Below are positions 1 through 12,095 of a stretch of 64,000 bases of DNA, in pieces. The stretch covers positions 18,031,329 through 18,095,328 of the forward strand of contig NW_024040817.1 of NCBI RefSeq assembly GCF_014851395.1, read 5' to 3'. Source of the stretch: Micropterus salmoides. Taxonomy: Eukaryota > Chordata > Actinopteri > Centrarchiformes > Centrarchidae. Under the pieces are notes generated by a model. The model did no database searches. It saw only the letters and a program-made list of their open reading frames with translations, and was not told the DNA's origin. The position numbers were made by a program, and so were the translations under genes. Every line of letters begins with the position of its first letter. Position 1 is the first letter of the stretch.

Positions 1-1797
1 GGTCTGTGAGGCCTCCTGTTTGTTTAAATTGAACGACATATGGTGTGTATATGAATTCATGTGTGTGTGTGTGTATGTGTGTGTGAGCCCTCTACACGTT
101 CACTGCAGCTCTTTGAACTTTTGGCATTCGGTATTCAAAGCTTCCTGCTTTTCTTCCAGATGAAAATACGCCGACCTTCATTTGTTTTTCTTACCAGCCT
201 TGTTTAGGTGGCCACATCTCCACTCCCGGGGCGAAAAAATAAGTTCAAAAAGAACTCTTTTCAGTTCACCTTCCGTTCCATTGGGTATGGTTTTGAAACA
301 AAGGGTCGGATAATCAGTGCAGGTGCAGGTGAGATTTCATTATTGGCACTGTGTTTCCTGCCAGGTGGACAGCAGAATGTTGGAGCTGTATGAGATGAGT
401 TTTAAGCGCTTCTGTGTACTTTGTTAAGCTCTTTTGGCACCCAGGAAAGCAGTGTGTGTGGAGCTTTTGATGTTGCCACTCCACCCAAAGGGCAAACTAT
501 CAAGACCTAAATGCTCTCTCACCTCGGCTCCACTGTTGCTGCATGTAGGATCTTGAATCACGTTGAAATAGCTTTCTTTGGAGCCGCCAATATGTTGAAA
601 CTCAACTGAGGACGCTGATAAAAACTGATGTATCGCTGTAGGCTGTATTTGAATAAAGAATTATTCTTTATTACCCTACGATAACATGCCCTTTGATAAA
701 ACATTAAATAAAACCATATGAATTGTTAGATGGCTGCTTTATCAAGTTATCAAACACTGAGAGACAGGTGGCTTTTGGCTACAAAGCTACACCTCACGTC
801 AAATCGGACGGGTACAAAACGGGTCGATTGTTAACGTGTTGGGAGGCGAGCCTCGGAAAGGCTTTCAGGCCAAAGTCTCAATGCTTCAGTGTTAAACCAT
901 GTTGTAATCCCACAGTGTTCAGCTGTGATCCAGCTGGATTTAGTCTGCTAAAGCTGAGCGGCGGCGCAGGTGTCAGCTGATAAGACCTGGGATTCACATA
1001 GATAATAAGAAAGTGGAGGGTGGGGGTTGGGAGGTGAAAGAGTGACAGAAATCACACAGACTCTGAGTCTCAGACATAACTGTAACGCAACACAAAATTC
1101 TCACAAAGAATTTAGAGATGATATGATCTTGGCCTTAAGTATTAAATTAGAGGATGTGATAGTCTTAACTTGTTGAAAGTCTTTGATGCAAAGTTACAAA
1201 GTGAGATAACTAGATTCAAAACAAAGGATAAGTCTTTTTTGATTTAAAGAATGAAAAAAATCTTAATATGTGAGTCTCAAAGAACTGGAAGAAGTACCCT
1301 GTACCAGAATACAAACTGACCATCAGATGGATTTGAGTGATATTACTTGCATATGCTAAAAAAGATTTTAGGACAAAAGCCTTGGTTTATTGTGTGTAAT
1401 TTAGAATATGAATGTAAGCCAGGAAAGTCTGGAAGACAGGAGAGGATAGAGCAGTAAAAAAATGGAAAGTGATAACGGCAGATAATCAAAATGTGCAATC
1501 TGAGAAAACTGAGAGGACAAAGAAAGAGAAAAGGATAGAAACTCCAGGGCATCTTTCCAATCCCTTTGAAAATGTGTATTGTAGACAGTAATCCCATGTT
1601 ATGACAGTGACATAGTCCATCTCTCCCTCCTTCCCACAGGTTGGAGGGATGAGTCAGACAGCGAAGAAAACAAAGCAGCAGGCAGGAACCTGCAAGGATT
1701 ACACTCTCATCATGTGGAAACCAGACACCGCAACCGGAGCTACTGCAGCCTGCTCACTGACAGCATCCACTGTACTACTGTGCTACTGTTTGACTGG

Positions 1798-1800
<3 letters not shown>

Positions 1801-1852
<52 letters not shown>
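1801..1852. repeat. (TG)n microsatellite
   Basis: Pure TG run of about 26 units. A shorter interrupted TG run also lies at 61-87. Cys-Val reading frames here are artefacts. Confidence 0.95.
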
Positions 1853-1856
<4 letters not shown>

Positions 1857-3552
1857 CGTGGAAGTGTGTGTGTCTAGGCATGCTGCCAGTAGTCTGTGTA
1901 TGTAAATCAAATCAACTAAGACAAAAATAAATAACAATGGTGACACATCATGTTGATTAGTGTCACTATTGGCATTAACACCTCCTTAAATTGCTACATT
2001 TTAGTAGACCTGTACTGGAAGTATTAACACAAAGTTTTACTTTATTTAATTATTGGTAAATAGTATGGCAATTTTCTATATTTTTGTTATTGTCAACAAA
2101 AACAGCAAAAGCAAACAAATCAATGATGAATTGATCCTGCTAACATGTATGTCTGTTTTGTATGTCTTTAAGTCCTCTCATATACGTCTCATATACCTCA
2201 TTCATTGTCTAAAAAATATTAAAAATACAATGTGTTGTAAGACTGTAGTGTATTTTGAGTCCATCACACATATTCCATTCAGCTAAATACTCATAGAGCA
2301 TGAAATCTGTGTTAATTCACAGCTGAAAGTAGTCCCCAACAAATGCACATTTTACTCCATTGAGTTTGAGTAACGTTAGGTAAGAATACAGTTTTGGAAA
2401 TTAATTCTGTCTTTTTTGATAATGAAAGTATGTATTTTCAAAGTTCAAGGTTAGTTTATTTGTCATTTTACAACACAGGGTTGTTTGTTATCACTCTGAT
2501 GACGGTAATGTTGTCTCCACAATAGATTTCTCTCCAAGTCTGGGGTTTCAGTTGGGGGTGTACAGCCTCAACAAGCCCTGGGGGGCTCCATGTAGTCACT
2601 TAGACTACCACCCTGGACCTGTTTGGACCTGTTTTTAAAGATGAATAATTTGAGTTACAGTCAATGAGCTTGGGGCCACAGACAGAGTAGGTAAATTGGA
2701 ATGTTTAGAGAGACGGATGCATTCTTGGTTGTAATGTGAGGTTGATTTTCCTACACTGTAAACTGTTAAAACGGTTTAAAAGTGTTTCATTATTGACACT
2801 TTAAAAAAAAAGAAAAGAATCATAATTTTGGAATATGAATCTATGTTGGAGGAGCAGTAGGCTGCAGTGGATAAAAACACATGGATTTCTACTTCACGAG
2901 AGTAAAATAGATATTTTATGCCTTTTCTAAACTCTGGGGTGCAACATTGTGAAAAAAACAAACAAAAAACAAAAACACAACCAAAACATTCAACTTTCCT
3001 GAACCTCCCTGTGAGAGAGTAAACCTCTGCACAAACTCTCTCAGTTTTCTTACATACTGGTGTAACCGGGCTCCCAGAAATAGCTGAATAAACTATGAGA
3101 CAGCAGCTCTGCAGGGTTTGCAGACCCACATGGCTTTTAAGGAGCGGGGCTTTCCAGGGTGGTTTGCAAAGTGGACACACTAACACACACACACACATAC
3201 ACATTCTCCATGGTACATGAGGGTCACGCTTGTCTTATGTAAAACACAGCTACCCACTGAGAACTTCAGGGCCTAGAGCCAACCTGCTCTGATGTTCTCA
3301 TGTGCTGAAGTAGAGCGTTGTGTGTGTGTTTTCAGAAGCTTTTGTAAGATCTCAGGAGTGTATGGTACTTTGTGAGTTACTTTGTGTGTGTGTGCGTGTG
3401 TTTGATTTTGGGGTAATGTACTTGGCCAGTAAAAGAGCTGTGGCAACAGTAATTAGACGGTGATGGTTTATCGAGGTTCCCACATCACCTCAATCCCAAA
3501 CTCTCCTAATATGTTCCTGGAGTCCTCTGCAGTTTCGACTGTCTTTGTGGTC

Positions 3553-3571
3553 TGTGTGTGTGTGTGTGTGT

Positions 3572-3627
<56 letters not shown>

Positions 3628-3629
3628 GT
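3553..3629. repeat. (TG)n microsatellite with TATG interruptions
   Basis: About 77 bp of TG units broken by several TATG units. Confidence 0.95.
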
Positions 3630-4683
3630 TGAAGAGAGACTACATGCACTCCTCTGTCCCCCTGTCTCCTCCTCTCAGCCAGTGAGTCTGGGACCCAAAG
3701 GAAAAGGCCAATTATAAAAAAAACCCTCTCTCCATCTTTGTTCTGTGGGCATAAACCACTTCTTTGCTTTTTTGTTTTCATTCTTTCCCCTTCTTTGGCT
3801 TTCTGACATTCCTCATCCATTCCCACCGTCCCTAAAACCCCCACTCTACCCCCGTTACTCACACTCACGCACACATGCAAGCTTGCTCTTTTGGCTTAAA
3901 ATAGCCACTGTGTTTCCTGGTCCTTCATCAGCACCATATCTTATCATATTTGAAAGAAAAGGTGGGTGGGGCTGCTTGTTAGACTGTTGGTTGCTATGGT
4001 AACAGCTTTATCCCAGGGCTGATTTGATGTTAATGTTTGTTTCTGATGAAAACCTTTTATCGCTTCCATATTTCTCAAGTGACCATCTTTTTGCACTCAG
4101 TGTGCTGTAAAGCTCATAGGGCAGTAAACATATAAACAGTAATTCTCATTGTTCTTTCTTGTTTAGAGTTTTTGGATGGCAGTTTTGAGATAATACAAAA
4201 AGTAAAATTTCCTGCTGTAGTTTTCTCTTCCCAGTAGCAAAACCTGGATACACCATTTTGCCATGATCAGTAGATTTGCTTGTGGGGGCAAAGTCAATCT
4301 GTACCAAATTCAACATTTGTGAACTAGCGTGAATTGGCGCCATCAAGCTATCTTGACAGTGTTGACCTCTGATGGAAGGGAGAGCCATCAAAGGTTTGTC
4401 AGAATCCACAATGGAGGAAGCTATAGCTTATTCGATGTGTTTACCCCATCCACTTTTATGTAAGCTCCTTTGTCTTTAAGTTTTAACAGCTCCACGAAAC
4501 AGGAATGGTTTGCAGACAGCAAATCCAGGAGTTGATGTTGATGTGTCTTTTGAATAAACTGCCTGAACTTTTTGTCCCATTAGCAACCAAGCTAATGTAA
4601 TGGTAGCCACATGGCTGTGAAGTGAGTAAACCTCACTCCCTGACATCTTGAAAGATGAACTAGTGATCAACACTGGTGCCCAT

Positions 4684-4760
4684 GGGTTTAGCCTCCCCGT
4701 TAGCGTGTCAGCCTCCTGTACGCAAGGTTGCCGGTTAGAGTCTGTACCTTGCAGTATACA
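4684..4760 (+). mobile_element. tRNA-like SINE fragment
   Basis: GGGTTTAGCCTCCCCGTTAG and GCCGGTTAGAGTCTG are spaced like tRNA A and B boxes. It probably represents the head of a SINE; the tail is not recognised. Confidence 0.4.
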
Positions 4761-5010
4761 ACCTTGGGGAGAACCGTTAAACTAACATGCTTTCTGCTAA
4801 AAGTTAGCTCTTGGCTAACTCACAGTTAGAAAGTTCGCTGGCTGAGGGAGTTTTTATCCTCCTTTAACAAAGTTCTCATTGAATAAAATGATATAGTCTA
4901 CACTCCTGATGCACGAATGGAGGAGACAAAAGACACAAAGCAGGGAGCTATGGTGGCTGAGTGCTAGCATGTTCCCAACTGGCTAGTGTCTTGACTGTTA
5001 GTACGCTAGC

Positions 5011-5095
5011 TGTTTTTATTTAATTTTACATTTATTTAACTAGGCAGGTGAGTTAAGAACCAATTCTAATTTACAAAGACGGCCTGGTCGGAGGT
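5011..5095. repeat. Dispersed repeat fragment
   Basis: The core TTATTTAACTAGGCAGGTGA...GTTAAGAACCAATTCT resembles a dispersed repeat common in ray-finned fishes. The class is not certain. Confidence 0.5.
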
Positions 5096-5299
5096 TAAAA
5101 GGCCTCCAATAGGGAAGGGGCTAGCAAAGACACACGGATGAATGTTGCTGTGCCACTGGGCCTTGATGAGACCCTAAAGAGAAAAGTAGTAGCAACGCTT
5201 CGATGTTGTGCTTCCAGCTGCTTTCTCAGTCTCAGACAGATTTTCACACAACTTTACTTTATGTATCTTAATCATACATGGAGCAATCTGGAGCATCTC

Positions 5300-5340
5300 C
5301 CACACACACACACACTCACACACACACACACAGACACACA
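5300..5340. repeat. (CA)n microsatellite
   Basis: Imperfect CA run with two single-base interruptions. A (GT)n run lies at 5713-5738 on the same strand, so the two can pair. Confidence 0.9.
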
Positions 5341-6028
5341 GCGCCCGCCTCTCTGTGTGTCATATGTGAGGACACACATTCTCGTACTCTCTCCCACACT
5401 CAGACTCACTCTCCTTGTCTGTCTGACATAAACACACACACTCACAGAGCTAGAATCGCTGCTCAGTGTCCAGCTCTGGGCGGTGTTCCCATCCCCATGG
5501 CCTTTCCCAGCACAGACAATGCTTTGTGTCCCACAAAGGAAGCTCTCATCCAGACTCTGGGGCCCTGTTTGGCCCTCGGCACCCCCCCAGATCCCAGAAA
5601 GGCCCCCTGAGCCGCCCCACCATAACCTGCTGAGGTGCCAAGAGGAACATCTGTGTGACTCGGGTGAAGAGACCTCGCTGAAGTTCTCACACTGAATGTT
5701 GCTTATATTCCTCTGTGTGTGTGTGTGTGTGTGTGTGTCAGTGTTCATGTGAGCACAAGCTTCTGGGTCCTGGGAGTCTCCCAGTCCAGATAATAAATGG
5801 TGTGTGAGCAAAGACAGAGTGTGTTGCCAGACCTTCTCCGTCAATGAACCACGTGTCCCAGCAGCACGGCTGCCAACCATAGACTCTGAAATGGGGTCAC
5901 ACTAACAAGAACGAATAGATGAGGGGAAAAGTGGATGGAAGAGAAATGATCAGGGAGATGAATGGATGGATGGATGGTCTCAAATGTCTGGGCTTCCCAG
6001 GGTCCATGGATCAACATTACACTTACAG

Positions 6029-6615
6029 TGTATTCATACCTGCTAAATGTTCACACACAATGCAATAATGCGAATAAACACTTTTAACACAATTACTACA
6101 GCAGTATGAAACCAAAGTAAACATTTTGCTGTGATTTAATTACAATAAATGAATCAAAATGATGCCAATTAACTACAACATGTTTGCCAATTTGTTAAAC
6201 ATATGAATTCAAGCTTTGTCAGCAAGACAGCAGGACAACAACTTTTGAAATGTTACAACGATAGCTGGAATCAAGCAACAGAAACTATAACAGAAATATT
6301 TTCTGAACTTATCAGGTAGTTCAACTTCCTTGCTAACTTTTCACCAAGCAATGTCCAGTTTTGTCCGGTTTTTATGTAAATATCCAGTAGCATTACAGAG
6401 TTCTGTGTACCCAGCGACGCTAACAACAACAGTGGAAGTTGGAAACAGATGCATGAGTGAAGATAAATCAACGTTTTAATTCCAAAAATTACAAGTAATA
6501 TGTTAATTCAATAAAAGCAATTAACTCTGACCTCGTCCTGCATGATTTTGAGAGCATGGTCCAGTCCGACTACGGCTGTTTATTTGTCCAAAAGCTCCGG
6601 CGCTGCCGCCACAGC
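6029..6615 (-). mobile_element. Same DNA transposon family, partial inverted copy (copy 1)
   Basis: The reverse complement matches copy 2 from GGACAAATAAACA (6580s) through CGTTGATTTATCTTCACTC, AACGGACAAAACTGGA-like and CATATGAATTC-like segments to GTGTTCACACACAA-like sequence. The 5' third of the family consensus, as judged from copy 2, is missing. It lies beside a foldback element. Confidence 0.7.
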
Positions 6616-6677
6616 TCCCCCGTAACACAGTAACTGTCTACCAAGACATGTATGGTTTTCCAAACCAAATTGGAAAA

Positions 6678-7705
6678 AACTAATAAAAAGCAAGTCGTTC
6701 TTATTTTTTCCAAAACGGGAACATGGAAAAATGGTTAACAAAAAAACAGACATCTGTTTTTGTTCTTCAGTTTTAAAACCAAAACGGAAAAACAAAGCTG
6801 CTGCGTTTTGTTCTATCTCTGACCAGTGTTGTATCCCTACTGGTTTTCAAACTAATTGGCTGCCTATACACGTGCTCCTGTTGTTTGCAACAGCCGTGGT
6901 CTGCGTCGGGCTTTATCTAACAAGAGGGAATGATCACCGACCCTCCGCAGCGCACCAGGTCGCTCTTGTGACCTCCTCTCCCTCACCCTGTACGGTCCAG
7001 CACCCTCTCCGGTAGACCTACTATGGGTTGTGTTGCCAGTGGACCCAACGCCCTGGATAGTCAGTGGTCGTTCCCTCTGGCTGAATGAAGTCCGATGCTC
7101 CTGATTTTACATATGGCCTAATCCATGTGTTACTGCAGCTGGAGGCTCTCCGCAGCGCTCTTCCGTCTCACAAAAAATAAAGGTCAGGTCGAAAGAGTAG
7201 AGAGGCTCAACAAAAATTACCCGAACCTTTTGATCCGTGTATGATTCGTCAATATACAGCTCGCCGAATTAATATACAGCTCGCTGAATTAATATACAGC
7301 TCGCTGAATTAACTAATAACAGTTCATGTTTGCTGTGTACCATTGGATGTACTGACAACTATCACTGAATTAATTTGATACTGAAGAAATTGGAGGATTC
7401 TTATAGAACTTCTGAGAAGTTCTCTAAGAACTAAGACAAGTCTAAGACAAGAACTTCCTGTTCTTGTCCCAGTTGCTAGTGAGTTACAAACTGAATGGTG
7501 AGCCTCCTATTTAATCAGGCACCACCCTCGCCCAAGTGTATCTGCTGCAGGTTTCTCAAGTGTAACACACCAAGCTACACTAATTGGACATATTTTAAAA
7601 CAGAAAAACAAAAACAGATGTATGTTTTTTTGTTTTCTGTTTACCTGTTTTTCAGTTTTGTGGTAAAACCAAAAAACGACTTCTTTTTATTTTTCGATTT
7701 GAAAT
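6678..7705. mobile_element. Foldback/MITE-like element with ~110-bp inverted arms
   Basis: Arm 6678-6790 pairs with arm 7590-7705 in reverse complement; both contain ACATCTGTTTTTGTT and AAGTCGTT-type blocks, with scattered mismatches. The roughly 800-bp loop includes a three-copy 20-bp tandem repeat. No protein is encoded. Confidence 0.55.
7251..7310. repeat. 20-bp tandem repeat, three copies
   Basis: The unit AATATACAGCTCGCTGAATT occurs three times head to tail; the first copy differs by one base. There are no spacers, so it is not CRISPR-like. Confidence 0.9.
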
Positions 7706-8765
7706 CAAAACAATGAAAGAACAACCCCACACGGATTCATATGGGAAAGAAGATCATTTGTGCATTTTGCTTCCTTCACAGAACAACATATTCTTGCAGA
7801 AATCTTGAATTATCATACTATTTTCTATAAAAAGGGAAATCATTATGTTTCCAGACACAACTATGAATATGGTCACATTAATAATCCAATTTCTGGTGAT
7901 TAAAGTACAATTTTATTCAAGGTTTAGCTTGAGTTTATATAAAAAAACAAAACGAAAAACAAAGAAAAACTGCCTGCTTGATCCCCCTGTATCTGCTTTT
8001 GAATTGTTCATATCAAATTAACTTCTGGTCTTCCTTTATGTACAATACAAACTTAGAAGTTAGATCAGACTTGACAACAATGCAACTTTAATTACAACTA
8101 TCATACAGTAGTGACCAGCTAATAACTGTAGTAATTGCTTATTGAAGATTCAATGCAACAATCCACATTCAGCAGAGAGTGAGGGGATTGTTCATCTTGT
8201 TATAATGTTGAACTGACAATGTGATTACAAATTTGCCTCCAAATATTTAGAGTTAGTGTTTTCCTCTGACTCCAAATTCTCATTTTACCCTTATAAACCA
8301 TCAGTTTTGTAAACTATGTTAAAATTGGTTTGACTGCTGACAGATTTTAATTCTGGTATTTTACAGTTTTTCTGAGAATGTTAAATGTCAGTTTCTTCAT
8401 AAACACAGACTTTTGATCCAAGCAGTTTGGTTTTCAGTTAATGTTCTTGTTAAGAATCTGAATATCATTCTTTACTTTTTTGTATAAACTAATGTCACAT
8501 TCAACCAAGCTGCCATTTTGTTTCATCATGGTATCACTACCAAACCAGACAAACATCTCATATTTGTGAAACATTTGTCTAATAATTACATTATACTGCG
8601 TACTTAGTGTTAATTTGCCATAATAAGTCAGCAACATTTCTTACTGTACATCAGGATCTTGTCACCTCAGTATGTAATTTGATTTCCTCAGCTCTTTGCT
8701 CTTTATGCTATACTGTATACTGTATCCATTTTTTATGTGCAATTACTTTTTGATACTTAACCCTT

Positions 8766-8835
8766 AAATAACGATCAAACCTCACATTTTCAGTACGTTC
8801 AAATAACCATCAAACCTCACATTTTCAATACGTTC
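8766..8835. repeat. 35-bp tandem repeat, two copies
   Basis: Two adjacent 35-bp units beginning AAATAACGATCAAACC and AAATAACCATCAAACC differ at two positions. Confidence 0.85.
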
Positions 8836-8896
8836 CAGCATCTTTCAAAATATATTCCTCAACTTAATATATCATTTAGAAGGCATGACATAAAGT

Positions 8897-8926
8897 ACAC
8901 ACACACACACACAGACACACGCACAC
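8897..8926. repeat. (CA)n microsatellite
   Basis: Short imperfect CA run. Confidence 0.9.
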
Positions 8927-9486
8927 ATATACACCCTTGAAATGATGAAGGCACTTGCAAATGACAAGGTAATCCAAAATGTAAACAAGACTTTGGTGTT
9001 TCATTTTGACCTCATTACTTCAGATTACATTAAACTCTGCTTTTTGTCTTTTTACAAAATTAACCAAAACACTGGCAAAGACAAATCACAAAGATTTAGT
9101 GAGAAAAGATATGAAACTAAATTTAAATCAAGTCAGCATCTTAGAAGTATACAGTGTATGTATACTTTTCCTTTGAAACAGAGAGAGAACATAAAAACTG
9201 TGATATACTCATAACCCTGCTAAATACTTCATCCTTTGCTAGTTCTTTTATATAAGGTGTGTGTGGTAAATGTTGTCTTATATGCATATGATCTCAGATT
9301 AGATGGTAACTGTACACTGTGATGCCCTCTAAACCTCTTGACTGCAGTTGAGATTTTTCTTTTGTGGCCTTTGCCAGCTTCCACTGACCCTCTAATGGTC
9401 CCCATGATTGTATCATAAATAGGTAAAATCTGACTTTACGGGGTTGAAATAAATGGCGTTAAAGGATAAAAAGCCTGATGACTTAT

Positions 9487-10488
9487 GGTGCTTTCAGACC
9501 AAAAGTGAAGCGAGCGTTCGGGGCTGTGAGTTTACTTACAAAGTAAAGACGCGTAGAGCCGCAATTTCCTGTCGGGCCGCGCGAAACGAAGGCAACGTGA
9601 AGGAATTCGCGTGACTTGAATATTTTCAACTCAAGCGAGAAACTGGTATTACACTGAGTCGCGATAGCCTATCAACGTTGAGATTGTCCGTACGTCACCG
9701 ACAGCTTCAGAGCGTTGTGTGGAGAGGGCGAGGCAGAGCGGGCGATTGAAAATCTGCTGGATGGCTGAGAGCTGCTAAACTTGGGCTAGAGAAGCAGGGA
9801 GCAGCGCTCCAGCTTTTGGACAAATAAACACCCGGGGTCGGACTGGATTATGCTCTGACAACTAAGCCGTTTGCTCGAGGGAGGAGCTCAGAGTAAACTG
9901 CTTTTATTAAATTAGCTTTTTACTTTAGTTTTTGGGATTACAGTGTTGATTTATCTTCACTCGAGCTTCTCAGCAGCTAGCTTCCGTGCACATCCGGTTC
10001 CAGTTGTTAGCGTCATTTGGCACTACTTCATATTTATAAAAAACGGACAAAACTGGATATTGCTGGGAGAAAAGAAAGCGAGGAGGTTGAACTACCTGGT
10101 GAGTTCAGAAAAAATGTGTCTGTAACTTTATTCCAGCTATCGTTGTGCTTAACTGTGACCAAGTTAGCATAGCATAGCCCTGATCGATCCAAACTCCATT
10201 CAGAAAACAAACATTTTAAAAGTTGTTGCCCTGCTGTCTTGCTGACAGACCTGACAAAGCAAGAATTCATATGTTTAACAAATCTGCATCATATTGTAGT
10301 TATTTCGGCATCAGTTTGATCTGTTTATTGCTATTTAATCACAGCAAAATGTTTACTTTGGGTTCATACAGCTGTAGTAATGACGAGTTGTGTTTATTTG
10401 CGTTATCGCGTTGTGTGTGAACACTCCAGCGATGTCCAGTGAGGAGAGCGTTGCGTGGATTAAATTTGCGTTTGGTCTGAATGCCGCA
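9487..10488 (+). mobile_element. Non-autonomous DNA transposon, about 1 kb (copy 2)
   Basis: The termini GGTGCTTTCAGACCAAA and, reversed, GCGGCATTCAGACCAAAC form an inverted repeat. The segment 9790-10420 matches, in reverse complement, 6029-6615. It contains an exon-like stretch (10020-10098) ending in a splice donor. Superfamily is uncertain: PIF/Harbinger-like or hAT-like. No clean target-site duplication was resolved. Confidence 0.7.
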
Positions 10489-10734
10489 TAATGAGGCCTA
10501 ACTGACGTCCATCATCCACCTCCTGCTCTCATTAGCTAAGGATATTTGAGACAGGAACACATTTCTGTCAACATGGCAAACGAGTGATAACAATTATCTC
10601 CTAATGCTGGAGAAACAATGACTCAGTGTGTATAATTCCTGTAATGATGTCTGTCCTTTGTTCTGTGTGAGGTACATTCATTTGGGACAGACAGTTAGGA
10701 GCCCTTTGCAGCTGGTTCCCTGCATGGTCCACAC

Positions 10735-10738
<4 letters not shown>

Positions 10739-10775
<37 letters not shown>

Positions 10776-10913
10776 ATCCAGCACAGGAAGTGACATCATG
10801 AACCACTGGCCAAAATACAGGAAGCATGACGACAGCTTCTGAAGGACATGAGGGACACATCAGCTCTGTATAATCCACCAGCTGCTGCTACGGATCCCAC
10901 ACCCACACACACA

Positions 10914-10952
<39 letters not shown>
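10739..10952. repeat. Two (CA)n microsatellites
   Basis: CA runs at 10739-10772 and 10905-10952, separated by about 130 bp of unique sequence. Confidence 0.9.
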
Positions 10953-10954
<2 letters not shown>

Positions 10955-12069
10955 AGAGAAATTACTGTAAATTAGTGAGAGCACTAAGTTGAGCGTCAAC
11001 ACAGTCTACTTTGTTAAAATAACATTTTGTAAATCAAACGTCATTTCTTTAAACGGTTTAAATGGGCTTTCATGGCCAAATGCTTGCATGGGTGCAAGAT
11101 GAAAATTTACATCATCTGCAATGTGAGAAATGTGGGAAAGTGTGCGCTTGTTGCTGCCTCATTATGTGAGCAGAGACACGTGTTTATTTACTAGGTTTGC
11201 AACCGATTATGATTATTATTTTTATTTTCGCTTGAACAGTTTCTTATTTAGTCTTAATATAAGGTTCTGGATGGGTGGAAAGCTCACAAGTCCCAACTGG
11301 GGGCTGTGGAGTCATGTTCTTCCCATGTTAACATAATTGTCCTTCCAGTATTACTGGTCCAGTGTAACACCAAAATACATGCGTGTTAGGTATAAGGTTG
11401 AAATTGATTAGATTGGGTGATGGTTCATTTGTTTTGTCTATTTGTGTATGTGTGAATGTCTGCACTTTTCTCTAATCTTTTATCTCTTGTATTTTAGTAC
11501 TGTATAGACCACAAACTCATTGACTGATCAAATTGATGATCAATACTGCTGCTAAGAAGTGCAATCAGTACTTACCCCAGACAGTCATCTTTTCCTAGCT
11601 TAACCAAGTGCTGCAGGTGCCTAAACACAACCATAAAAAAGTTTAATTAGGCTGTGGTTGCTACCAGAAGATATTGAAACATATAAATTTGTTGACAAGT
11701 AAATTTTTTATATATATATTCATTCAGTATCAACATTTTACATCAGCATTTCGCAACTTTCCAGATACATTTATCAATAATATTTCCTCATTATGTTAAA
11801 GATAGTAATCCGGTCAGCATTATGTTTCCTCCATAAAGCGTGTGCATTAGTTACATGTGTGAATGTGTATGTGTGCCTCTGAGCAAAGTTTGGGTTAAGA
11901 CAGTGATTGTGCGTACGGTCTCCTGTTGTTACGTATATGGCTCTGTGCAGCCCACGTTCACTCTACATTCCCACTGGATTAGGTTGCCAGCGTATCACGC
12001 ACACACACAGACACACACACAGGCAGATGCCCCTTCTGTCTTGTTTTACTTTGTCCACTCCACACAAAC

Positions 12070-12095
12070 CTTCTTTCCTTCTTTCTTTCTTTCTT
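12070..12095. repeat. (TTTC)n microsatellite
   Basis: Tetranucleotide CTTT run, just after an imperfect CA run (12000-12022). Confidence 0.85.

Larger units (their letters stand above)
1..6028. other. Intergenic, no gene recognised
   Basis: Apart from the microsatellites and the SINE-like and dispersed repeat fragments listed, this stretch shows no exon-like reading frame with recognisable protein similarity. A GGAT tetranucleotide run lies at about 5960-5978. Confidence 0.7.
7706..9486. other. AT-rich intergenic sequence
   Basis: Nothing beyond the 35-bp tandem pair and a CA run was recognised. Confidence 0.65.

Noticed and set aside
1649..1946. Open frames rich in Val-Cys or Thr-His
   Set aside because: They are translations of the TG/CA microsatellite. 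The same holds near 3506-3880, 5272-5880, 17253-17675, 24340-24866 and 45371-45837.
7251..7310. Possible CRISPR-like array
   Set aside because: The three 20-bp units are directly adjacent with no spacers, in a vertebrate genome.
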